The notes: generated by a model from the letters alone, not told the origin. A stretch of 64,000 nt of DNA from Craspedostauros australis (GCA_026770025.1 JAMXDE010000036.1:372001-436000), one strand, 5' to 3'. Positions 21,764 to 32,950 are shown, counted from the first letter of the stretch. Made by a program: numbers and translations.

Positions 21764-22941
21764 ATGACCTCACGCTTCCTCTTCGCAAGCATCACCATCG
21801 CCGCTGCCATGACGGGCAACATGGTGGCTGGTGCCAATTGCGGCAATCCATGGCGCGACCCCTGCCTTTCTGATTCAGATCCTCGCTACAAGGATGATGC
21901 CGAGTATGACATTGCCGATCAGCCAGGAATCTCGGTACGTCTTCGCAACGCAACGAGGGGGGCATGATTATGCTCGCACCTCTGCCAATACTGCCCACCC
22001 CCTTCGTCCTCACCTCACCTTTCTTCCTATTCTCCGGTGCGTGGCCAATTTGCTGTTTGGCATATCCCCATGCATATCAATCGCATACTTTTGCTTCTTT
22101 CTCTCTCGCTCTCTCGCTCTCTCTCAAGTCCACCTTCGCTGGGTTCTTCGTCTGTGATTCGTACGCTTACGGACCAGACTCCCAACCTCTCATGGTGGAA
22201 GCAACCCCCATCCCTGGACTAGGGACCATCTTGACGGCTGGGTTCCCATCAAGGCTGTACACCAACTACACGCACTCAGGGACAAGATCACTTGTTCATC
22301 GATACATCATCAATGCCCCAGCACCAGAGGTCGGTACGATTGGGCTGGCGTCGGCCTTGGACGCCTACGGAACGTCAACCTTTGAGCTGGATGGGAGAAT
22401 CATCACCTTGCCCTATCAAAGAAACCTGGTTTCCTCTCGCCCCCAGGAGGGTGAAGAAAACACGATCACATACATGGTTGGAAATGACACAACTGTAACC
22501 AAGGGAGCCTTAGCGGGTCTGAGCCACTTCACCCTCGTGACCACAATCACATGCCTCGATGCGGCCTGCAATTCTCAAAGAGAGATTACTTCTCTTTACG
22601 ACCACTCCGAGTTGTACTCTTTCTTTAGCTGCCACAGCCAGCGCATCACAGAGGACGAGTTCATTGCAGGCATCAGGAGCGACTACGACAAGTTCGCTGT
22701 CCCTGAAGCATTCCGCATCGAGGTGCCCATGACCAACACTTCGCTCACTGGCGTTTACCCATCAGAGGAGCAATGGTGTGAGGCAAGTACATCTATTCTG
22801 TATTCCACAGATGCCAAGGCTTTTTTTGCAGTGCAGTTGTTATCGCAACCTTTTTGTCCTCACAAATCTGCCCCTGCTTTCTCTCTCACACATTCTCGAT
22901 CTTCTTCCATTTGCTATCTCTCCCTTCCCTCCATGCATTCC

Positions 22942-22999
<58 letters not shown>

Positions 23000-23913
23000 G
23001 CATGAACAACACAGTTCGACCCCAACTGCGCCACAAACCCATACCAAGAGCCAACCACACCCGTCAAGGCAGGAGTCATCGCTGGATTCACCATCGGCAG
23101 CGTCCTCTTCTTCCTCATCGCAGTCGCCATCGCAGTCTACATCTACAACAAACAACAGGCAAAGAGATACCGCACCGCATTCGCCGCACGTGTTGCACAG
23201 ACCATGAGCATCCACGTACCGGCCAGACGCATGGATGCCGCAGCATTGGCCCGCGAGTTCCAGAAGATCGACGCCCAATCCACGGCCGACAAGAGTGGTC
23301 GACGTGCAAGCTCCGTTGGCAACATCACGAAGGAGGGAATGTGGGAGTTCTTGAGCTCTGGAAAGGCCGTTGAAATGAACCGTCATGACTTCGAAGCTTT
23401 GTGGGCGGTGATGGATGCCGATGGCAGCGGATATGTTGACTTCCTTGAGTTCTGTGCTTTCATGGGTCAGGTGAGTGTGTTTCCTGTTCTGTGGGGTGGC
23501 GTCGCGTGTTTCACTTGGTATGCGTGGGTGGTTTGCGTGGATAGTATGCGCAGCTGCCATGATGGTGCGCGTGCATGGTGTATCTATGTTGCCAACCATC
23601 CATTCATTCATTCATTCCTTCATTCGTCACGCTATCGTACTCGCATCTGACCTGATGTCTTTGTTCCGAAACCATCCATCCCTTTCCGCTACGATCTTTG
23701 GTTGCTTCTTCGACTGCGCAGTGCCATGAGGAATACGACGATGCTCGCGACAATCGCACGTTGATGGCGGAGCGTTTGTCCCGTCGCTTCTCCATGCGCC
23801 TGTCGCAGATCGAGGAAGACGCCGCAGGCCAAGCTGCCGATGCTGCAGCGACAGCCGATCCTGAGAATCCTGGAGGAGAAGAGGAGGAAGACGATGTGCC
23901 AAGTAGTACTTAA
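21764..23913 (+). CDS. single-pass membrane protein with cytosolic EF-hand, copy 1
   Basis: Four exons, all in phase 0: 21764-21934, 22129-22782, 23015-23470, 23722-23913; 490 residues. The second intron starts GCAAGT after GAG, a GC-AG intron. The others are GT-AG. Order: signal peptide (1-23); an extracellular domain of about 270 residues with several Cys and N-x-S/T sites and no family I recognise; one transmembrane helix (about 295-319) followed by KQQAKRYR; a cytosolic region with one canonical EF-hand loop DADGSGYVDFLE (409-420); and an acidic C-terminus. A Ca2+-responsive surface receptor or adaptor role is inferred. The exon structure is supported by conservation of every splice site in copy 2 (53108-55246). 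Confidence 0.82.
22942..23000. repeat. (AATC)n microsatellite in the GC-AG intron
   Basis: About 14 AATC units lie close to the 3' splice site. Copy 2 has only about six at 54297-54324, so the array length differs between the two copies. Confidence 0.95.
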
Positions 23914-24175
23914 TCGTCAGCCGAGGAGCGTGCCATCATGGATCAACTGGAGGTGCTGCCGCTCGCCACTCTGGCAAAGACCAAATTTGGAGTCGGTGGA
24001 GAGGCAACCAGTTGGTTGCAAGGGGTGATGGCAAGATGTCGTGTCATAGCCGCACCTTGGACAAAAGTGCATGCACAGTTGAATGCGTGCACATTCCGCA
24101 ATGTGAAGTTCTTGGAATACAATAATGGAATAGACTAGTCAAGTCGAGACATTGATTCTGCACCATTATACTATA
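23914..24175 (+). other. downstream extension open in the gene's frame (3' UTR or read-through tail)
   Basis: After the TAA at 23911-23913 the same frame stays open for about 75 codons, to a TAG at 24136-24138. Copy 2 does the same (to 55471). The predicted tails differ at roughly 14 of 66 residues, more than the coding exons do. Plain 3' UTR is the default reading. The shared closing FRNVKFLEYNNGID is notable. Confidence 0.4.
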
Positions 24176-24180
24176 CTACG

Positions 24181-24686
24181 TATTATCTCGTTACTGTACA
24201 CAGCGAAATCACACGAGTCCTTCAAGAGAGATCAAGTCTTTCAGGACGAGGGCGACGAGCTGTGGAGTGAAGACACTGTTTGGGTTGAGTGACTTCTGTT
24301 TCTATGTTATCTTCATTGAGTTGTATCTCATGTTGCTGTCTTCAAGGTCAGCTCTCGGTCATTGCACCTCGAATCCGATCTTGTTCTGATGTGGAGATGA
24401 CCCATGATGTGGCGATGATGTCTTCTGTGTCGACGTCACTCATCACCGTTCCATGGCTCTGTCGATTCCACATTCCATTGATGATGCTTGAGGTCGTCGA
24501 GTGTGTTGTCATGTCAGGTTTAGTTGGGAAGTATATCAGGTTGAATTGGACATCACCTGTTTGCCGGGTGGTGGCCAGACCGAATCTCTGATGTTCCCTA
24601 GTGTGTCCCTTATGCCGAAATTCATGTGTCTGAGTAAAGCATCGTTTCAGCACATACAAGGACAGACTAATCAGAAAACGAATCAG
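24181..24686 (-). repeat. 3' LTR of copia family 1, distal part
   Basis: This is the major part of the 3' LTR; the remaining 23 bp are at 27400-27422. It matches the 5' LTR at 33095-33620 almost base for base, with one small length difference near 24367. Confidence 0.93.
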
Positions 24687-24926
24687 GGACACCCGGCAAG
24701 TCCATTGAAACGTAAGTCGTTTGACTCATTTGACCACAGAGATGAATCGAGGCTGTTTAATCGAATTAGTCTTGCCTCCACGATCTGTGTGGTTGCATTC
24801 GCTGAAAATGACCAGTACATGTCGTGTTGTTAAGTATCATATTTAATGAGATCGTCTACTGGTATCCAATGACCGCCGTTGTGACTGTTGTTGTTTAAGT
24901 CACGAATCAATCTGATGCACAACTGA

Positions 24927-25120
24927 AAGTGCATTTAATGCACTCCAAATGCATTTAATGCACTTCAATTGCATTTAATGCACTCCATTTGCATTTAATG
25001 CACTTCAATTGCATTTTTTTAACTCCAAGTGCATTTAATGCACTTCAAGTGCATTTTTTGAACTCCAAGTGCATTTAATGCACTCCAAATGCATTTTTTG
25101 CACACCAAATGCATTTTTTG
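24927..25120. repeat. left subterminal palindromic array of transposon B
   Basis: About ten 20-bp units. The full form is AAGTGCATTTAATGCACTTC, an interrupted palindrome with the core GTGCATT-T-AATGCAC. Some units carry GCATTTTTTG in place of the second half-site. Confidence 0.93.
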
Positions 25121-26960
25121 GTGGAAGCACACAGTTCGCGGGACTCGCTTGAGCTGTTTGTGTGTGGGTTGGCGATTGGTGTGCAGGCCCCAAGAACAGG
25201 ATTTTTTGCGAAAAGATGGCGCGAAGTTCAAGAGCCGCGCTCGTTGCCGACACGAGTGCTTGAACTGCCGAATCAAGAACTTGAAGACCACGAGCGACAC
25301 TGTCCGCCATGGCCACCAATGCCATGTGCAACCATTCGAACCTCTGTGTGTGATTCTCCAATACCAAATAGACAACAGACTCGAGTTGTTTTCTGTGTGG
25401 ACCCAGCGTGAGCATAAGACCCATTCAGGATACGATTGTAACTTCGTTATGATGCGATGTTTTAGCACTGAATTCATTCTGTTATGCTGTATTGGGTGTG
25501 CGTGAAGTTATAGACTCCTGCGCCATATAGTTACAAAGTTATATTTTTCGCATTAGCCTTTGCCTAGTAGCGTTAAGCGTGCGGACGGTTCACGGCAAAT
25601 GGGGTTCGGAATCGTCAGTCGTGTTTCGACATGCTGTCCAGTCGTGTCTATCATCGACACACTCACATTTCACGTGGGTGAGGCGGTTACTTGTACCAAA
25701 ATGTTGAGGATTGCGTGGTGGCGGTGGGCATGCCGAGGCTGCTGCTTTGTCTGGGCTTTGGATCAATGGAACCCATGTGGAGAAAAATACATGTGGTGGT
25801 GAGCAGGTTGCAGGCTCCATGCTACCCACAGTGGGTACACCCCAATTCAACCTTTGCCCTCACCCTTAACTTGACCTGCATCATGCCTTGTTCTTGGTCT
25901 GCTGCTGTTCATGGTCCAGGACGTTCAGCTTTGTCCACATCTCAATCAGCACATGCTGCCTTCCCTCCATATACCTACTCTATAGTACAGCCTCGTCCTT
26001 GCTTCAGGTCTATTCCCTGCCTGTGTGTTTGGACCTCCTCTCTGCTCGTCGTTGCCAATGGCCATCATTGGCCTCTAACTGTTGCTCATCTGCTCCCCCT
26101 CTCTACTTCTTGTTTCAGCGGTATTGAATCCACAAGCACTTGAATCATGATGCAAGAAACAACAAGGATAACAACACTACTGTCACCAGTCTCTTTCTGC
26201 ACCATGTCAACAGCTCAGCAGATGATCATGGTGTCCCATGTCCAAGGGGAACAAAGCAGGTTGTGCAGGGCTTTGTCGAACATTCACAAACTAAGCCAAG
26301 TATTATTTAGTATTGTATTTTGTTGTGCATAGCAAAGGATAAGTCACTGCCCTCCATTACATTACATAATATTATGTTGTGTAGCATTCACACGTGTGGC
26401 TGGTGTGGCCAACATGTAGGGATGGCACCACCAATGCTTTGCTGCTTGACACAAAACTGGCAGGAGGAAACACCCAAAGGAGCCAAATCACCAACAGCGT
26501 GAGCAACCGACATGGCACTGGACCTGTCACGACATCACCATCCACACCATTGAATACAATTTCGGTCTGTCATCGACCGTCAATGACGTCATGCTTATTG
26601 TCCGCGTTGAGGACAAGCCAGCCAGTATTTGTGTCGTAGACGCTAGCTAAATATGTATAACAATATTTGACAACACGTTACATTGTTTGCTAAGAAAGTA
26701 GTGTTGTCCGATTATGTATCTTCAGGAAAACATGACGGTACCCAGCATGGGGCTTACAGAAAACACGATGGTACCCAGCACCGGGCTTGCAAGAACCACT
26801 GAATTGGCAGCAAGAGAATTGTTCTTGCTCGCCACGACCACCTTCCGCTTGTGAAACAGTACGTCTGGCTCATGCAACCACCAGTTTTGCGCCCAGCGGT
26901 TGGATGTGGCGAGTTGATGCCAGGAGGATCCATTCACGAATTGTTCACAGCAAAACCGAT

Positions 26961-27157
26961 GAAGTGCATTTAATGCACTTCAAGTGCATTTTTTGCACTC
27001 CAAATGCATTTAATGCACTTCAAATGCATTTTTTGAACCCCAAGTGCATTTAATGCACTTCAAGTGCATTTTTTGAACCCCAAATGCATTTAATGCACTT
27101 CAAATGCATTTTTTGAACCCCAAGTGCATTAAATGCACTCCAAATGCATTAAATGCA
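26961..27157. repeat. right subterminal palindromic array of transposon B
   Basis: About ten units of the same 20-bp repeat as at the left end, alternating GCATTTAATGCAC and GCATTTTTTGAAC forms. Because the core is palindromic, the array reads the same on both strands. Confidence 0.93.
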
Positions 27158-27399
27158 AAAGGAAGCAGGTTCGACGGGACTCGATGACACTTCAACCGAA
27201 CGGAAGCAATGACTAAATTTGTCCGAGTAACACCGACTGATAAAGTAGTAATATCAATGAATCAAACGAAGACGTCGCTGCGACATTTGCTTTGTCAACA
27301 TCTCACAAACAACAAAGAATCACAACAAATGACAAAAACCACTATCAAGTCGTACTAGTCGTAAACTGAAGTATTTGATGCACTTGCCGGGTGTCCCAG

Positions 27400-27422
27400 G
27401 TGAATAAAGCGTTGTGCTAATA
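27400..27422 (-). repeat. 3' LTR of copia family 1, proximal 23 bp
   Basis: GTGAATAAAGCG and the family start TATTAGC (reverse strand) resume after the CAG duplicate. The purine tract lies directly beside it. Confidence 0.9.
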
Positions 27423-27447
27423 CTCCCCGAAACGTATCTTTTCGCAG

Positions 27448-30000
27448 TCACTTGTTGTGGTTGGGATCGGTGTTGCCCTTCCAGAACAACAGTGGTTGGA
27501 TGAGGTCCCAGAAAACCGACCGTGGAAGGAACTTCGTGAGGATGTTGGCGATGTTCTGGTTTCCCTTGATCTTGATGAAGTACATCGTCCCAGCGGCGAT
27601 GGCCGATCGGACTCGGTGGTAGGCCAGTGCGTTGTGCCTCTTGGAGAGTACACTGGTTGGGATGGTGGAGGATGTGACTACGCTCTGGTTGTCACCAAAG
27701 AGCCAGCTTGGACCGTCCACAGGTATTCCCATTTCGCACAGCATCAGGCGGATGGATAGGATCTGTTCTGTTGCCAACCGTGCTGCCACAAATTCTGATC
27801 CGTAGGTGGCTGTCTCCACGGTGGACTGTCGCTTCGAGAACCATTCGATGGGTGTTTGGTTTATGAGATGCACGATACCGGTTGCTGATTTCCCAGTCAC
27901 CTTGCAGTGCATGAGATTCGCATCAACGAAGGTCGTGGTACGTACTGGTTTGCCTTTGGCTGTTGGTGCATCCGCCGGCAGCTCCTCTCGGTTGGGTCCG
28001 TACATAGAGTACATCCATTCGTGCTGTGGGATGTCGTAGTGTACTTCATGGTTGGGGATTCCGGTTCGGAAGCGGATGGAGGCGTCTGGGTATTTGCGAA
28101 GGTACCCGTAGATGCGTTTCACTCTGTCCATGTGTCCTGCTCTTGGTGATGCACGGAAACGGGAGAGAGTCATGGCCGCCACATGTATGTTGATCCTTCC
28201 CAGAGACACACACCATTGGAGTGCTCCGATCAACGACATGTACTTGGTTCGATCGATCTCCCCGAGCTCTGGTGTCGTATCGAGCTCAGGACTGTCGTCC
28301 TTGTCCATGGGGCAGCTGGTCTTGTTGGGTGGTCCGTCGAACATCTGTTCGTAGTTCGTCAGCATGCGTTTATTGTAGGAACGCGCGCTGATTTTCATTG
28401 TGCCGTCGCTGTCTCTTCCGAAGTCTGCTCCTAGATGGTAGGAGATGGGGCCGACACCTTTGAGCTTGTAGCCATACTGTGATGTGAGAATGTCAAAGAA
28501 GGAGCGTGGGTCAGACATGACCGCCATGAGATCGTCCACGTATACGCAAACATATTCCCAGTGCGGACCTGCATCACGCATCCACACATCGGGGTCAGAC
28601 CTGCACTGCTGGAAGCCCATGTCTCGGAGGGTATCTGCCAGCGCTTCGTGGAAGCGAGCTCCAGATGTCCGGAGGCCGTAGAGCGCCTTGACAATTGTGA
28701 GCATGTGGCCTGTGTGCTCCCCGAACTCGTCGCCGGCAACGAAGCAGATCTTCTCCTTTGTGTATGCCTCCAGGTAGGCGTTTCCAATGTCGCCGACCAT
28801 GGTCTTGAGTCTGTTCAGTTCGCCAGCGAGTAGAGCGATTCGGAGTGACTGCAAGCTGACAACTCCGGCGTAGGAGGAGTCCTTGCACGGATCCGTCAGG
28901 TGTCCGCCAGCCACACATCGTGCTCGGTGTCTGAGGTCGTGCTTGACCGTGTAGACCCATTGCAATCGGATCTGTTGGTATCCGTCTGGAATGGTCTTGG
29001 TCTTACCGAGCGATCGGAAGGTCTCATATCCGAAGAGCTGTTCCATCTCGGTACGTTCAGCATCTGCCCAGAGCGTGTTGCCGTTGCGTTTGTCGAGGCG
29101 TACGGCTTCTTGGTGATTGCGTGGTACCTGTACACCAAACTGGTAGATGGGTGCGTTGGCGTGCTTCTTGGCCTTGTTGATGGAGGTCTTGCGCTCCATT
29201 CGAGCCTGTCGGTCAGAGAGCTTCTTCAGCCGTTTCCATCCAGGCTGATCGAGCAATCCGTTCTTCCGGCCGTATGTCGCACATGATACAGGATCATCTT
29301 GCAACATGGTGGAGAGTGGTTCGGATGTTGTTGATCCATCATCCCATTGTACAATGACATTGTATCGGGACCCCTTGTAGGTCTTGGCGTTCGGAGCGAG
29401 AGGTCCTTCGTGGCCGATGATGCCTTGGAATCCCCATACTCCGTCTTCGTCGTCTTCGTTGTGTTCGAGCTGCTGTTCGATGATGTCGGACAGCTGGACG
29501 TAGGAGATGAGTTCGTTGGTGGCTCCATCGTCGAAGGCGAGCAACATCTTGATTCGCTGGTGGTTCGCTGCATCTGCATCGTTGACGCGTTGGATGACTT
29601 CGGTCTTGACTCTCTGTCCGTCACGGTCGTACAGAAAGGTCTTGCCGATGAGATCTTCTGGTGTGAATCGAGGGATGGAGACTCTTGCCATGTCCGCTGT
29701 TCCAGGATCGGACTCCGCAGAAGCGAAAAGAACGGCGTCTCCGAGGGAATGGACAACTGGTTGCATTCCATCAGGCACTGGGACGTCGTCGTCAAGCTTC
29801 CCATCATCAGGTGGGTTCGTGTCCGAGCCGTCTTTCTCCCCAACGTCGGCCAGGGGAAAGTCGACACGTAGGTTGCGGGAGCCGTGCTCGTCGGCTGCAC
29901 GGATCGAGGATCGAGGGAGGAGTTGTTGGGTGTCATCGTCCAACACCCAGAAGGTGAGTTCGTCACCCTTGTGGAGGCAGGGTCCGGCCCATCTCCCCTT
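27448..30000 (-). CDS. copia family 1 pol part: reverse transcriptase and RNase H
   Basis: A fossil of Ty1/copia type. The RT is recognisable by HRARCVAGG, GDIGNAYLEA, the LYGL box and the active-site motif VYVDDLMAV. RNase H motifs follow, with TTTFVDANLM, YGSEFVAAR and the closing KIKGNQNIANILTK typical of copia. It follows the gag-integrase part on the same strand. Boundaries are given at domain level. Confidence 0.9.
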   Translation of the reverse strand, partial: KGRWAGPCLHKGDELTFWVLDDDTQQLLPRSSIRAADEHGSRNLRVDFPLADVGEKDGSDTNPPDDGKLDDDVPVPDGMQPVVHSLGDAVLFASAESDPGTADMARVSIPRFTPEDLIGKTFLYDRDGQRVKTEVIQRVNDADAANHQRIKMLLAFDDGATNELISYVQLSDIIEQQLEHNEDDEDGVWGFQGIIGHEGPLAPNAKTYKGSRYNVIVQWDDGSTTSEPLSTMLQDDPVSCATYGRKNGLLDQPGWKRLKKLSDRQARMERKTSINKAKKHANAPIYQFGVQVPRNHQEAVRLDKRNGNTLWADAERTEMEQLFGYETFRSLGKTKTIPDGYQQIRLQWVYTVKHDLRHRARCVAGGHLTDPCKDSSYAGVVSLQSLRIALLAGELNRLKTMVGDIGNAYLEAYTKEKICFVAGDEFGEHTGHMLTIVKALYGLRTSGARFHEALADTLRDMGFQQCRSDPDVWMRDAGPHWEYVCVYVDDLMAVMSDPRSFFDILTSQYGYKLKGVGPISYHLGADFGRDSDGTMKISARSYNKRMLTNYEQMFDGPPNKTSCPMDKDDSPELDTTPELGEIDRTKYMSLIGALQWCVSLGRINIHVAAMTLSRFRASPRAGHMDRVKRIYGYLRKYPDASIRFRTGIPNHEVHYDIPQHEWMYSMYGPNREELPADAPTAKGKPVRTTTFVDANLMHCKVTGKSATGIVHLINQTPIEWFSKRQSTVETATYGSEFVAARLATEQILSIRLMLCEMGIPVDGPSWLFGDNQSVVTSSTIPTSVLSKRHNALAYHRVRSAIAAGTMYFIKIKGNQNIANILTKFLPRSVFWDLIQPLLFWKGNTDPNHNK

Positions 30001-30099
30001 TCGCTCCTTGGACTGGCTGGGAAAGCCAGGTTTCTCCACGCGGTAGTACACCGGCTGTCACCATTGGTAGGCAAGGAACTTGCTCACATCGGGACAGTG

Positions 30100-32838
30100 T
30101 CCATAGGCTGCCTGCATCGGCGTGACGTTACCTGCCGTGCGCTGAGCCAAGTGGTTGAAGAGCACAATGACATACATGGTGCATATGAGCCAGAAGCGAG
30201 CAGGTGTGCCCGTCCTGTCCATGATGCCGTTCGTCATGCGCTTGATGTCTTGGATACGCCTCTCTGCGGCGTTCTGGTGCTGGTGCTCCGGCTCGCTCTG
30301 ATGGTCAGCGATGGAGTACTGTCGGAGGATGTCTTGCACCTTGAATCCGATCTCGGATTTCGCGTTATCGGACATCAGGAGGTCAGGAGCTCCATGACGC
30401 CGGATGAAGTCTTGGAGAGTGGAAGCGACTTGCTTCTCCGATGTCATGGGAAAGCCTGCGGTGAAGCGAGAATCCACGGCCACGTATACTTGCATCATCG
30501 TGCTGCCACCATGGACTGGCACACCATCGTCGTGTGCAGGTGTGTCAGAGAACAACGTGTCCATGGCAACAGTCTCGTGGAGCCTGTCCACGTTCGCAGC
30601 AGGGAATCTGGTCTTGAAGTGCTTTCTCATGGTGAACCGCTCGGAGGTGCGGTACCATTGGGACGTGCACTTGAGAGTGTCTTGGACTCTTCTGGCCGGG
30701 ATCCATCCGAAGTACGGACGGAGGGCCTCATAGTCGATCGTCGGCTTCGCACGAGTGATAGCGCCTTGGTTTGGGGCACCGGTCTCACTGGTGAACACTT
30801 CGATGGAGTCCGGTGAGTGGACGCCGTCGTCTGGGACACCATCAGAGATCCCGTCCAGCAAAGTGAACTCGTGGTCGAGAGTGGACGGGTCCCACTCTTC
30901 GTCGGCGGTGAAGTCCACGTGTGGGTACGTGTCGATCTCCTTGCGTGTGGGAGGCCTCATGTCCATGTAGGACAGGCCCTGTCGGATGGAGAGAGGGATC
31001 ACATGCCCATCAGGCACGATGATTGTCTGTCTCCCTCCAGGGAGTTCGCGAGGACGCTCGTTGACATCGAGACCGAATGCACCGAGCTGATTCGTCGAGT
31101 GAATCGTCTTGCCCTTACCATAGAGGGCGTATTGGTGGAACTTCGCGATGATAGGTCCCTCAGTGGACATGACGAGTCCAGCGACCGTTCCGATGTCCAG
31201 GTTGACGATTGCGGTGTCTCCAATTCCGCTGATGTCGGCGGTATGGTTGGTGCGGCTGATGATAGTCACATCATCGCCTGCCAATCCTCCATTCGCACCG
31301 CTGTCGATCAGGGAACCGGACTTCGCAACATCGGTCTTGTTGAAGCTGTATTGCAGGACTGTGGCCTGAACAGCACGGTAGACTTTGCCCTGGATGATGA
31401 CTTCGTCAGAAGTGTTGGTGTTGGTCGTGGCATTGGCCAGCATGCGCTTGATGGCCTCGCCGGGAAGGTCGTCAGAACCGGCGCTGCCGGAGGTCGAGGT
31501 GGACTTGGTTTGCCCACTGCCCCCATTGCCAGTGGTGGATGTCTTGTTGGCCTGTCTGTTCGATGCATCCCTGGTGTACTTGGGGTCCCAGGTACCCTTG
31601 GACTGCATATGGGCCTTCTTCTGGTCCCATGTCATTTGCTTCCATTCGTTGTCTGGGATTCGCTTGTTCGTGCTCTTGTTCTTGGATTGGTTGGTCTTGT
31701 TCTCGTTGTTGCTTGCGTCCTTGTTTGTGTTGTTGACCCTACGCTTGGTCTTGTTGCGTGGGACGCGGAGATCGTTGCGCTGTGCGGATCTGCGAACAAC
31801 ACCAAGGAAGGCATCGAAGTCCAACCTGAAGTCGGTCTTTCCTGTTGCCAACGCCAAGTTGCTTTGGAGAGCATCGGCGTCGTCAAGGGAACGGAAGAGA
31901 TCGGCGTCAGGGGTGATGGCCTCCTTGAGCCACTGGAGCTTCCAGTCCTCAGAGACAGGTGCATCCTGGATCTCCTCAAGGTCGTTGATCTTGCTGAGCC
32001 AGCTGTTCACGAAGGCTTTGCGGCTGCCGTTCCAGGAGTGGTTCAGCTTGAGGTTTCGGATCTCCTCCTGGATCAGCTGGGCCTTGTTGGCTGCAGCTAC
32101 TCCGGTTGCATACTCTTCACGGAGCATGGTATACACCCCATGACCGTTCTCGTCATCGGCGTATGCCTGGAGACAGTTGCGGCTCTTCGTGGTCCTGAGG
32201 CAGTGGGTCAAGACGTAGAAGAGGAAGGTGCGCTGTTTGTCAAACAGCTCAGACTCGTCTTGGGTCGGTAGGTACTCGGGGTCCACGACGTTCTTCACAC
32301 CGTGCGCTGCAGCGGTGGCTCGGAGACGTTGGTCGAAGACCATGAACTGGTCATCGCTCTTCAGGATCGGATAGTCGCTGAGGTTCCGCTTGATGCCCTT
32401 GTCGAAGGCAGCGGCTCCATCAGAGACAGGTTCAGGAGGTGGTGGTGGTGTCACCATGGATGACATGGTGGGTTCGGGTGTCGGCATAGAGGCATTCATG
32501 CGCTTCTTGAGTTCGGTTCGCATGAAGCTCTGGAGCCTCGCAGCGTTCAAGTCAAGCCAGACGGAGTCGCCTTCGCCAGCTTGCACGTCATACCACATTG
32601 GGAGTGCGAGGATCTTGCGAATGTGCAACGCAGTCAATCGGCATGAGTATGGGTCTCCCGTGGTGGGAGTGATGTCGCGATGAAGACCGTCGAGGTCTTC
32701 CTTGGTGAGGAAGGTGAGGTCGTCAACGTTCTCCACCGCTGCGTTGATGATAACGCGGCGATGGTCGGAGTCGTCGGAGATACCCACGGCCTTGAGGACG
32801 TGGTTCAGTACGGTGATGGGGTCGGTGGGTTCTGTCAT
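30100..32838 (-). CDS. copia family 1 gag, protease and integrase part
   Basis: It starts at ATG 32838 (MTEPTDPITVLNH). The gag region has a helical N-terminus and the Asn/Lys/Thr-rich stretch usual for this clade. I see no CCHC knuckle. The aspartic protease has SLIDSGANGG. The integrase core has AMDTLFSD, LLMSDNAKSE and the Glu of NAAERR in the DDE order. This gag without a knuckle differs from those of the two copia elements at 34.6-50.5 kb, so they belong to different lineages. Confidence 0.88.
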
Positions 32839-32850
32839 CTTGTTTGGTTC

Positions 32851-32950
32851 GGTTCGTCACGGAGAAGCGGATACGCTGTGCTCGGTGTATTCGTTTGTTC
32901 GGTTCGTCACGGAGAAGCGGATACGCTGTGCTCGGTGTGTTCGTGTGCGC
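32851..32950. repeat. 50-bp tandem duplication in the copia leader
   Basis: Two units starting GGTTCGTCACGG (32851 and 32901) lie between the 5' LTR and the gag start. They differ at few positions. Confidence 0.9.

Larger units (their letters stand above)
20654..24180 (+). repeat. segmental duplication, copy 1 (left part)
   Basis: It matches 51998-55510 in direct orientation at a constant offset of 31,344 bp up to the gene's second intron. It includes the whole EF-hand gene. The block is interrupted at CTACG (24176-24180) by the copia element and resumes at 33626. Differences are scattered and mostly single-base, with microsatellite length changes. Confidence 0.92.
24687..27396. mobile_element. 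DNA transposon B: GGACACCC ends, CAG target duplication, no transposase seen
   Basis: A 2,710-bp element inside the copia 3' LTR. The left end is GGACACCCGGCAAGTCCAT. The reverse complement of the right end differs at one position (19-bp inverted repeats). CAG duplicates flank it (24684-24686 and 27397-27399); the intact 5' LTR shows a single CAG at the same place (33595-33597). It shares the terminal eight bases, the duplication and the architecture with transposon A, but its subterminal arrays have a different sequence. Interior frames (25089-25505 with many Cys/His; 25691-26143) match nothing I recognise. It is younger than the young copia it interrupts. Confidence 0.9.

Noticed and set aside
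22776-23014. GT donor (GTGTGAG) for the second EF-hand intron
   Set aside because: It would put the next exon out of the frame that encodes the transmembrane helix and EF-hand; the GC donor keeps phase 0 in both copies.
24927-27157. 20-bp repeat arrays as a CRISPR-like structure
   Set aside because: Units are contiguous without unique spacers, occur at both ends of a transposon and lie in a eukaryotic genome.
30817-32271. 484-codon plus-strand open frame
   Set aside because: It is antisense to the copia gag-integrase region and has no family motifs; a shadow of the real strand.
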